Shown here: positions 55,928-64,000 of the stretch, piece after piece
How positions within the stretch are numbered: position 1 is the first letter of the stretch
Layout: each line of letters begins with the position of its first letter
Origin: Chaetomium olivaceum
Lineage: Eukaryota > Ascomycota > Sordariomycetes > Sordariales > Chaetomiaceae
NCBI GenBank assembly: GCA_039881045.1
Contig: JAYWVB010000034.1
Coordinates: 1-64,000 of the forward strand
Length of the DNA: 64,000 nucleotides
Direction: 5' to 3'
The notes under the pieces: generated by a model
Told to the model about the DNA's origin: nothing
The model's input: the letters and a program-made list of their open reading frames with translations, nothing else
Database searches by the model: none
Program-made: the position numbers and the translations under genes

Positions 55928-58471
55928 TCACGCCCACCCCTTCCGTAACCGCAACCACTCAACTGTTTCCATGCCGGCCTTGACTCTCATTCCGAACCGG
56001 GCATCTAATACAAAGCCCTCCGCCTTGGAAACCTTATCTAGGTATTGGCGGCATTCGTCGACTTTCTGGCGTTGGAACGCCTGAACCTCGTCCGTGGTTC
56101 CCTTGGGCAATGTCTCGCTGTCCCACACCTCCATCCATGCCACCGCAGCTATTTCGTAATCAGCGGCAGCTCGGCAGTAATCGTCCTTCGTGGGGCCTTT
56201 GAAGACGGTTCTACAATTCCACTGGTTAGCAACAAGAACCTGGAAAATGTAATCGGCAAGGGGGTCATACTTATCCATGGCCAGCAGGGGTTCAACCAAA
56301 GCTCTCGCTTCAGCGCCCCTGCCCAACTGCCGCAACAGCGCCGACTCCGTCAACTGCGAGATGGCAACTTCATCTTTCTCCTCCTTGATCTTGGCGAGCT
56401 TATCCGCCGGCGCCGTGCACCGCTCCCATACCAGCAGAGTCCTCGCCTTCTCCAGGTATTTGGTCCCCATCCGCTTGCTGCCATTCCACAGATAAATCAT
56501 CTCGACCGCCGGGCTGACGGCCACGGCATCGGCGAGATCGAGGCCGACCGCCTTTGCGCGCTCCTCCCACTTCTGCAGCTTGCGGGCCACAAACACCTCA
56601 AACGGCAGCTGCCGCGCCATGAACCGCTTCTTGCCCGCCACCGTGGGCGCCTTGCGCAGATACTCCTCGGCCGCCTTCTTATGCTTCTGGGCCTCCGTCG
56701 CGAGGACACCCTTCTCACTGTCGGCATCCCCCAACGCCGCAGCTGCATGGAACGCATCTCGGTACAGCTCAATCTCGGCACAGCCCGCAATGAAGTAATA
56801 CAGCGCGTGGCTCCAGCTGTTGAGCTCGACACACCGCAGGAAATTGTCGCGCATCGCCGGCCAGTCCAGCACGTACATGGAGCTCATGCTCAGCTCAAAG
56901 TTGTTGAGCGCCGTGATCTGCCGCATCTTGCTGTCCGTGTTGACTTCAAGCTTCGCGATCGCCTCGTCCAGCCGTCTCGAATTGGCCAGCACCCGCGCCT
57001 CTTCCAGCCGCCACAGCCGCGAGTCTGGGTACCGCTCACGCATGGTTGCTAGGAGGGCGGAGCACTTCTCTTTGGGGTAGCTGACAGTTTCGACCTCGTC
57101 TTTATTGCTGGCGTTTATGTTTTTGTTGTTGTCGTCTGACCCGGAGGTCGCGGGGTCATCGACGCCTTGGTCTGGTGGGAGGATGTCGGCCATGCCGAGG
57201 AAGGTGTTGTAGTAGTTCAGGAGGACGAGGGCAGCCATCGCTCCGTTGATATTGGGGAACTTGGTGGCCTGCCAGAGCATCTTCAGGCCCCTATGGCGGT
57301 CGCCTTTGAAGCCAATGACGTACAGAAGGCGGGAAAAGGCCGGAGGTACCATGGAAAGGAGAAGCAGGAGGATGCCAAAGCACATGCTAGCGCCACTGTG
57401 GACGAAGACGTCGACGGTGGAGTTGAACAGGGCCTTATCGGGGCCGGACGTGTTCAACTGCTCTAGCGCGGTAGTGCCGGGAGTTTGTGCTCCATCCGCT
57501 GGCTGGGTGGCGGGTTTGGAATCCTCAGTAATCGCAACATGGCTCAACTTCTCGTCAAGAATTTCCGTATCTTGTTTGACTGCGGTTGGCTCACCAGGAG
57601 ACTGTGCCGCGCTCTTCACAGCATCGACGGGCGACTGATCGCCGCTGCCCTTACTCGCGGGCGTTTGCGTTTCGTCGTCGAGGTAAGAGAATTCGGACTC
57701 GTCAAATGTCCCCGGCATGGGATCCTCTGAAAAGCTGCCTCTCTTCACAGAAGCCGTTTTTACTGAAGCGGTCTTCTTCATCGCTCCCTGCCCTATCGAG
57801 GCCAAATAACGCCCCTCCGCCTCCACAATGCCGTCCAGCGTAACATAAGCTTTCCGCAACTTGTAAAAACCTTTGATGGCCTCGGTCAAGCTCTCGTGCA
57901 TGACGCCCACCACGGCGTTCATGAGCTGCGCCTCAGCATTAACCAGAGCGAATTCAGAGCCTGGAGGGTATATCTTGCTCCGCCCTCCATTCGCCCCTCC
58001 ACTCGGCTCAGCAGTCGCGGCCTTCGAGTACCAGTACCCTGTGCCACCAGCAGACCCATTACCCGCCTTCTCCGCCTCTTTCTGTGCTTTCTTGATATCA
58101 TTCCACGCTCTATTCTCCGTCTCGTACAGTCGGTTCGCCGCCTCCGTCATGATTTCTTTCTCGAACCCGAGGATACTCCGCATGAAGCTCGTAACGCCCA
58201 GTCCCAGTTGATGGAATGTGGAGGCGTCCTCGCGCAGACGCAGCAGCTCTTCCGCGCCGTCGATGTCGTCGTTCATGATCAGCCCGGCGGCGGCCATCGC
58301 ATCGTCCATGTCGCGGGCTTCTTGTTCTGCGGTGGAGATTGCGGGTTTTGCTTTCCCGGCGAGCGTCGAAGTGCTATCGTTTGGGCTCTCGCCGGGGGTC
58401 GGGCCCTTCGAGGAGGATTTGGAGCTCGCCGGAGCGGACGGGCCGCGAAACCACGAGCGAAGAGCCGACAT
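55928..58471 (-). CDS. IML2: IML2-type protein (mitochondrial outer membrane/TPR39)
   Basis: A single exon of 847 residues. The ATG at 58471 (MSALRSWFRG) is the first ATG in the frame; the frame extends upstream only from a TTG. The protein fits the Iml2/TTC39 family (PF10300, DUF3808). An early MDDAMAAAGLIMNDDIDGAE segment and TSFMRSILGFEKEIMTEAA are followed by an acidic linker at roughly 265-360. Then come the core VFVHSGASMCFGILLLLLSMVP, LKMLWQATKFPNINGAMAAL and TPR-like helices (YYFIAGCAEIELYRDAFHAA). Yeast Iml2 takes part in clearing inclusion bodies together with lipid droplets, and fungal members are annotated at the mitochondrial outer membrane. Length agrees with other ascomycete members. 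It opens the housekeeping block at the right end. Confidence 0.88.
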   Translation of the reverse strand: MSALRSWFRGPSAPASSKSSSKGPTPGESPNDSTSTLAGKAKPAISTAEQEARDMDDAMAAAGLIMNDDIDGAEELLRLREDASTFHQLGLGVTSFMRSILGFEKEIMTEAANRLYETENRAWNDIKKAQKEAEKAGNGSAGGTGYWYSKAATAEPSGGANGGRSKIYPPGSEFALVNAEAQLMNAVVGVMHESLTEAIKGFYKLRKAYVTLDGIVEAEGRYLASIGQGAMKKTASVKTASVKRGSFSEDPMPGTFDESEFSYLDDETQTPASKGSGDQSPVDAVKSAAQSPGEPTAVKQDTEILDEKLSHVAITEDSKPATQPADGAQTPGTTALEQLNTSGPDKALFNSTVDVFVHSGASMCFGILLLLLSMVPPAFSRLLYVIGFKGDRHRGLKMLWQATKFPNINGAMAALVLLNYYNTFLGMADILPPDQGVDDPATSGSDDNNKNINASNKDEVETVSYPKEKCSALLATMRERYPDSRLWRLEEARVLANSRRLDEAIAKLEVNTDSKMRQITALNNFELSMSSMYVLDWPAMRDNFLRCVELNSWSHALYYFIAGCAEIELYRDAFHAAAALGDADSEKGVLATEAQKHKKAAEEYLRKAPTVAGKKRFMARQLPFEVFVARKLQKWEERAKAVGLDLADAVAVSPAVEMIYLWNGSKRMGTKYLEKARTLLVWERCTAPADKLAKIKEEKDEVAISQLTESALLRQLGRGAEARALVEPLLAMDKYDPLADYIFQVLVANQWNCRTVFKGPTKDDYCRAAADYEIAAVAWMEVWDSETLPKGTTDEVQAFQRQKVDECRQYLDKVSKAEGFVLDARFGMRVKAGMETVEWLRLRKGWA

Positions 58472-59691
58472 CGTGCCTTCGGGTTGGTGTCCTTTTTTTT
58501 CGGCCAGGCAGGATGTCGGGTCAAGGAGGGTGGCGAGGAAGGGCAAGCGGGGAGTGGATGTCAGTTTTGGGCGGCATCAAGGGGATGAATGGAGAAAAAG
58601 AAGGATCGGGTGACCCGTCAGCGACGGAGGCTCGGAGGCAATAAATATCGCTAAATGCAAGCCGGCTTCGCCGGGTTGGTTGCCAGAGGCTAGAACGCCT
58701 CGAGCAACCCCGTCGTTGGAGGCTGGCCTCGGTCTTCGTAACAACCCTACCCTTGTCCCAACGCCTCAATCCTGCGAGCAAAAGCTGACGACAACACGAC
58801 CAACCCCACCATGGATGTGAAGCTTGAGATCGGGCCGGGCCAATGCCCCGCTAACCGGTTACGATGGAGATGACGGTGAGACTCTCCGGAGATGCATTTA
58901 TTGCCTTTGTCTTCCCCTTACAGTCAGGGTGCTTATTGGCTCGCTCGCCAATTTCTACAAGGAGAGGGGATGAACACGGAATAAGTGACATCAACCAAGC
59001 TTTTTAATTGTTTCTTGGCGGGCGCGCATGTGGAATATGCGAAGCGTTGTGCTCGTCCTTGCAATTTGTGGAAGACCTGGCACAACTCTAGGAAGTGCGA
59101 AAGGTGGTTGTGAGATTATTACGGCGCTCGGAAATACGTTTCGAGCTGGGGTAGGAAAGAGCAGTTATATTGGCAGTTCTTTTTTGTATTGAGGAAATCT
59201 TGTAGTTACATAACTGAAAGCGGCTCGAATTCAAGATCAGCCCAATGTCAAAAGTTGTGCCTGGCTGGGATCGGAGATGCGGCCGGTTCAACAGCCAGCC
59301 GCAGAGATGGCATGGAAGGGCCGTGCACCCAACTGTGATCGCTGCCCCACTAACTGCCTTGGTCTGTGCGAGCGCTGCGGGTGGTGCCGCTGTTGAGCTG
59401 TGTCCCGCCTTGCCAACCTGGAGCGAAGCAAGCCCCATCAAACCATCAACACGATCTCGCCCACCATACCGACTCGACTCGGAAACGCGAATACTATCAA
59501 ACCCCAGTTCGCCGCAACCCCCGATACCGCACACAGCTGATCACTCAGCCCGTGACTTCTGACCAATCCAACGCCGCAGTCGGCCGCCTTCCACGACATT
59601 CCCTTGGCTTGGCTAGGACTTGGAACCAGCCGCATCCGACATCCGCAACCACCAAACAAACAACCACAGCCAACCCTTAACCCCATCCACA
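58472..59691. promoter_or_regulatory. Divergent intergenic region, IML2 / SEM1
   Basis: 1.2 kb between the divergent starts of the IML2-type gene and SEM1. No gene supported. A long C/A-rich leader (about 59430-59690) precedes the SEM1 start, typical of highly expressed fungal genes. Confidence 0.5.
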
Positions 59692-60150
59692 ATGGCTTCC
59701 TCGCAAAACACCACGAAGAAGGACGACAAGGCCGCGGCCGCGACCCAGGCCGAGCAGCAGCAGCCGGCCGCGGAGCAGAAGCCGGCCCCGCTGGAGGAGG
59801 ACGACGAGTTTGAGGATTTCCCCGTTGATGGTGTGTCGAACCCAACAGCATGCCAGAGGATGAGCCGAGCGTCTGTATTAGAAAATACTGACTGGTGATG
59901 CAAAATAAACAGACTGGGAGCAGGAGGACACAGAGGCCGCGAGCGGCAGCGGCGCGACACAGCACCTGTGGGAGGAGTCGTGGGACGACGACGACACAAG
60001 CGATGACTTCTCAGCGCAGCTCAAGTACGTCCCACGTTTTTGCTTTTTTTTAATTCCCCCTCTCGCACAATGCACTTGATGTGGGGATCCAGTGCTGACA
60101 GATTGTACAGGGAGGAGCTGAAGAAGGTGGAGGCGTCCAAGAAGCGGTGA
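59692..60150 (+). CDS. SEM1: 26S proteasome subunit SEM1/DSS1
   Basis: Three exons, 59692-59830, 59913-60024 and 60111-60150, give 96 residues. Introns have GTGTGT and GTACGT donors and CAG acceptors; the last exon is only 40 bases. The protein is the small acidic Sem1/Dss1 subunit: a Lys/Gln/Ala-rich N-terminus, then the two acidic-aromatic motifs EEDDEFEDFPVDDWEQED and LWEESWDDDDTSDDFSAQL, and the C-terminal helix KEELKKVEASKKR. It binds the proteasome lid and is also part of TREX-2 and other PCI-domain complexes. No single open frame shows it whole, because the signature spans the introns. It is tail-to-tail with PGK, 380 bases away. Confidence 0.96.
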
Positions 60151-60530
60151 TTCCGGCAGCCTGGGAGGGAGGAGCAGGTACACGGAAACACGGTAGCACT
60201 TCGCATTGTATTCCTAAACCGGTCCGCCGTCGCACGGCAGGTCGCGCGCAGGGTTAGAGTTGTGTGATAGGGGGAGCATCGGCCGACCGTAACTACCAAC
60301 ATGAGGAAGATAGGGTCACTGGCATCAGGCTCAGCGTGCAGCGGGCATAACAATAAAAGCTCCACTGTTCAAGCAAGACGCCTGGGTTCAGATATGCAGA
60401 GACCACGGGGATCGCGTCCGAATGTTTGCTCTAACTAATAGCACAAAAGAAAAGGCTGATGTTCATAGCATCGCCCTCCTAGTTCCGTTACTATGGCCGC
60501 GCAACCTCTTGCCTAAAACGTGACAACAAC
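60151..60530. terminator. Convergent 3' region of SEM1 and PGK
   Basis: These 380 bases hold both 3' UTRs and polyadenylation sites. An AATAAAAG element at 60352-60359 on the plus strand is a candidate poly(A) signal for SEM1. No gene seen. Confidence 0.4.
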
Positions 60531-61920
60531 CTACTTCCGCTCGCTCAGCGCGACAACACCCGGCAGCTCCTTGCCCTCGAGCAGCTCCAAGCTGGCGCCA
60601 CCGCCAGTCGACACATGGCTGAGGTCCTTCTCCACACCATACTTGGCCGCCACGGTAGCGGTATCACCACCGCCGATGATGACGATCTTGCCGCTTTTGG
60701 CAGCAGCGACGGCCGCGTCAAGCGTGGCCTTGGTGCCGTTGGCGAACTTGTCAAACTCGAACACGCCGGCGGGGCCGTTCCAGAGGATGGTCTGGGCCTC
60801 GTCGATGGCCTCCTTGTACAGCTTGACCGACTCCTCGCCGCAGTCGAGGCCCATCCAGCCGTCGGGGATGCCCGAGGCGTCGGTGGCGGTGCCGGTGTTG
60901 GCATCCTTGTCGAATTTGTCGGCGGTGATGTAGTCGACGGGGAGGACGAGCTTGACCCCGTTCTTCTCGGCCTTCTTCTTGAGGTCGCCGACCGTCTTGG
61001 CGCCGGCCTCATCAAAGAGCGAGGTGCCGATCGACATGTTGTCGAGCGTCTTCTTGAAGGTGAAGGCCATGCCGCCGCAGATGATGAGCGTGTTGACCTT
61101 GTCCAGCAGGTTGTCGATCAGCTGGATCTTGTCCGACACCTTGGCGCCGCCCAGGATGGCCAGGAAGGGCCGCTTGGGCGACTCCAGCGCCTTGGCGAAG
61201 TAGTCGAGCTCCTTCTTCATGAGGAAACCGGCCGCCTTCTGCGGGAGGTCGACGCCGACCATGGAGGAGTGGGCGCGGTGGGCGGTGCCGAAGGCATCGT
61301 CTGTGAATTGTCAGTAACTGGGGCAGGGCGGGTTGGGCGGAACAGTGGAAACGTAACTGATGTAGATGTCACCGAGCTTGGTCAGCCCCTTGCGGAACTC
61401 CTCCACCTTGGCCTTGTCTGCCTTGATCTTGTTGCCGTCGGCGTCGGTGCCCTTGCCCTCCTCCTCGATGTGGAAGCGCAGGTTCTCGAGCAGCACCACC
61501 TCGCCGTTGTCAGCCTTGTTGACGATCTCCTCAACCTCGGGGCCGACGCAGTCAGGAGCGACGGTCACGCTCTTGCCGAGCAGCTTCTCGAGCTCGGGTA
61601 CGACAGGCTTGAGCGAGTACTTGGCGTTGACCTTGCCGTCGGGACGGCCAAGGTGGGACATGAGGATCACAGCCTTGGCGCCATTGTCGACGGCGTACTT
61701 GATGGTGGGGACGGCACCGGCGATGCGCTGGGGGTTGGTGACCTTCTTCTCGGCGTCGAGGGGCACGTTGAAGTCGACCTGAAATGGAGCCGGGTGTTAG
61801 CCTGGGAGATAATCTAGCAGAACAGAAATATCGTAGGGGGTATTCGGAACGTACGCGGATCAGGACCCGCTTGCCCTTGAGGTCGACATCCTCGATCGAG
61901 AGCTTGTTGGCCAGAGACAT
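60531..61920 (-). CDS. PGK1: Phosphoglycerate kinase
   Basis: Three exons, 61920-61855, 61778-61358 and 61300-60531, give 418 residues, the standard eukaryotic PGK length. Donors are GTACGT and GTTACG, acceptors CAG. Landmarks run in order: KGKRVLIRVDFNVPLD, SHLGRPDG, LLENLRFH, NDAFGTAHRAHSS, KAAGFLMKKEL, LAILGGAKVSDKI, IICGGMAFTF, WNGPAGVFEFDKFA, IIGGGDTATVAAKYG and STGGGASLELLEG. It transfers phosphate from 1,3-bisphosphoglycerate to ADP in the cytosol, the first ATP-yielding step of glycolysis. The short first exon (22 codons) splits exactly before VDFN. The antisense open frame of 400 codons on the plus strand is a shadow of this gene's strong codon bias. Confidence 0.99.
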
Positions 61921-62862
61921 CTCGGCAGATTTGCAGCAATTGGCGACAATAAGAAGCTCTTGGGTGAAAATTGGGGATTGGAGACAAGCTTATCGTATTT
62001 TTCCGGTCTGATGGCAGGTAAAAAGACGCAGCATCGAGCGAAGCTGAGCTGACCCTGTCGGAATGGAGGGGTAGAGGGGTAATAAAAAGGTGGTGGGGTT
62101 GCTGTGAAGCCGTGACGTCGGACGATGGTTGGCTGATCCCGGAGCTTGCTCTTGCTCGATGATGACACGAACCGTTCGGTAATTTGGGACCAAAGAATTG
62201 GGAATGTGTTGCTATCTGTTCCCCCATAGATAGGAGATATACGCGAATGTTTTCTAGTACCAGCCCTTATACCATCTCGCTCCCCAGAGCTCTATCTTGG
62301 CCATCGAGGTGGGCTTGGCTGTGTGGGCGTGCAAGCTGTGAGGCAGCTCAGCTCCGATTCTCGGCCGCTTCGTTTCATCCGAAGAAAAGGAGAAACGAGC
62401 TTGGACGGATATTACAAACACGCTAATACTAAGACGCGACCGCAATTGGATTTTTTCTGGATTGGGAAACTTTATCCATGACCTAGGGTGCGCTTGATTT
62501 AAGCTAGAAGCCCTTCGCGGCGGGACTCACACAAGACGCTTGGAGAACAGGGGAACGGAAGCAAGCTCGACACGCCAAAGCACAAGCGGGTTTGTTCAAT
62601 GTATCGTTACAGAGTGTTCTCAGCGACAGACGAAACAACTAAGGACCTGCCCAACTCCATTCGCCGTGGGACTGGCGCGCAACCCGAGCCCCAATGCGAG
62701 TTGCAATTTCTAAACCCAAAGGAGGAAGTGGAAGAAAAGGAAACAACAGATGAAAAGAACTATATCCGTTGTCGCGCCGGACAGTGCAAGTCAAATACCC
62801 AGCACTATCCCGTTGTCATATCAACCCCGTTGCCACATATTGCAGTCTTCCGAGCGGTCGGT
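61921..62862. promoter_or_regulatory. PGK promoter and spacer
   Basis: PGK promoter on the minus strand: on the coding strand, pyrimidine-rich sequence with CTTTT and CCCCTC runs lies between about 62090 and 61930. The right part is the 3' flank of the Mpv17-type gene. No gene seen. Confidence 0.5.
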
Positions 62863-64000
62863 TTATGGCAGCCGGATATCGGATCTCTCGGGGACGCGGT
62901 TCTCCTGGGCGTTTTCGGCCGCATTGGAGAGCGACAGGTACGCGGTCCAAGCAATTCCGACCGTCGACACGAAGGGCTGTTGCATGACTGTCGTCAGCGG
63001 GTGCATAAAGCAAAACGGGATTAGTTCCGGGGCTAGCTCACCAGCTGGAACTGCACCGGCATGAGCCGGAAGTTGATGACCTGGACAGCAGGCCACAGCG
63101 CGTAGTTCGCCTTGAGCGTGGGCACATACATGTCACGCATCTTCTGGTACACGGCTCTCTTCCCGCCGCCTTCGGCGACCGTCATGGCCGTGAAGAAGGC
63201 CGCCACGCCGAATGGCGCAAAGATGAGCTGGTCAAACGCTACCCGCTTCATGGCCGGCATAAAGGCGGCTGTCTTGGTGATGGGGAAGGCGCTCTCGAGA
63301 AACTTGAACCAGCGGAACTGGATCGGAGCCATACAAAAGCCGTAGGCCATGAAGCGGGTTAGGCGTTCAAAGTCAAAAGGTGGCGGAAGTATCTTAGACT
63401 CTGGGATCAGCTCCCGGTCACTAAACGGGTTCTTGCGGTCGAGCTCGTGGATTTCGATGGCCAGGGCGTCATCGCGGGAGTTGAGGCGGCCGTTGGGGTG
63501 CTTGCGCACGGCGCGCTCTCGAATTGACGTAATGGTCTGCGCAACCGTGTCGGCGACGCCACCGAGAATTGAGTTGGTTACCATCATGGTGAGTACTGGG
63601 GTTTATGAGTCGTCAGCATGTCGTTGGGTTGTGGAGGTCGGCGTTTGGGTGGTCGGCAGTGTTGGGAGTTGGGCACGTACGAGGTCGCTCATCGTAGTAT
63701 GAGTTGAACCGGCTGGTGAGCCGGGCGAAGAGGGCCATCTCGATGAAGAAGATGATCGCATGCAATAGCGGCTGGGAGTTGACGCATTTCCGTTAGTAGT
63801 TGCTGCGACAGTAAGTGACGGCGCGAGGGTTGACAGAAGGCGATGGAACTGGGGATGGAACTTGAAGCCAGGAACCCTGGAACGGCAAGCGGCCCATGCG
63901 GCGAGACGAAAGCAAACAGGACAACACTCACAATTCGGCCGTAGATGAATCTGCTATTGAGCGTTCGAAGCCAGCGGCGGCGGGTCAACTCCCAAGACAT
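62863..64000 (-). CDS. Mpv17/PMP22 family membrane protein (start uncertain)
   Basis: Four exons are visible: 64000-63932, 63771-63681, 63595-63042 and 62976-62863. Donors are GTGAGT, GTACGT and GTGAGC; acceptors are CAG. An ATG sits exactly at the window edge (MSWELTRRRWLRTLNSRF). It may be the true start, but sequence further upstream is needed to decide. The Mpv17/PMP22 pattern is clear: a TMMVTNSILGGVADTVAQ helix, FERLTRFMAYGFCMAPIQFR, RVAFDQLIFAPFGVAAFF, YALWPAVQVINFRLMPVQFQ and the terminal PFVSTVGIAWTAYLS signature. A linker of about 50 residues after the first helices is longer than in yeast Sym1. Family members sit in the inner mitochondrial or the peroxisomal membrane and are thought to form small channels. 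Which membrane applies here is not readable. Confidence 0.92.

Noticed and set aside
60615..61817. 400-codon open frame antisense to PGK.
   Set aside because: Leu/Val/Gly/Asp-rich shadow frame running straight across PGK introns; PGK itself is unmistakable.
1..64000. CRISPR arrays, insertion sequences or complete transposons.
   Set aside because: No spaced direct-repeat array, transposase, reverse transcriptase or long terminal repeats were seen; the genome is fungal.

Overview
This is genomic DNA from a filamentous ascomycete (Pezizomycotina, most likely Sordariomycetes). The signs are many 50-85 nt spliceosomal introns with GTRNGT donors, CTRAY-like branch points and YAG acceptors, GC-rich coding sequence, and fungal families: Egh16-like protein, PTH11-type rhodopsin-domain receptor, DUF7580, acuF-like C2H2 protein, short tyrosinase, SEM1, IML2 and PGK. 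I rebuilt exon structures by hand from frame continuity and splice consensus. Family names come from recognition, not a database search.

Layout. 0-16 kb: Egh16-like secreted protein (+), amino-acid permease (-), a head-to-head pair of a C2H2/acuF-like protein (-) and a DUF7580 protein (+), a membrane-anchored PAF-acetylhydrolase-like esterase (+) and a pectin methylesterase (-). 16-20 kb: two broken genes, the C-terminal remnant of a Pls/PosA-type NRPS-like enzyme and a type-B carboxylesterase with two frameshifts. 20-26.7 kb: gene-poor, with one hypothetical ORF. 26.7-36.2 kb: GH16 glucanase, a coiled-coil hypothetical gene with a premature stop, a PTH11-like receptor, a doubtful hypothetical gene and a tyrosinase. 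37-48 kb: an unrecognised pseudogene, two divergent paralogous six-cysteine secreted proteins, an F-box gene with a frameshift, a cytochrome P450 and a remnant resembling the protein regions found with subtelomeric telomere-linked-helicase genes. 48.7-55.7 kb: methyltransferase, long alpha/beta hydrolase, membrane hydroxylase/desaturase-family protein. 55.9-64 kb: conserved housekeeping block of IML2, SEM1, PGK and an Mpv17/PMP22 protein running off the right edge.

How the genes fit together. The left and middle parts are rich in secreted and surface functions (pectinesterase, glucanase, esterases, tyrosinase, Egh16-like protein, cysteine-rich proteins, PTH11-like receptor), as expected of a plant- or litter-associated fungus. 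There is no complete secondary-metabolite cluster: the P450 and methyltransferase have no backbone enzyme near them, and the only NRPS-like sequence is a dead fragment.

Gene decay is the most striking pattern. Premature stops in four loci are all TAA or TAG in otherwise continuous frames, as C-to-T change at CpA (RIP-like) would give. Separately, three loci carry shifts that each look like one missing base, several in or beside short homopolymers, which could be real decay or uncorrected long-read assembly errors.
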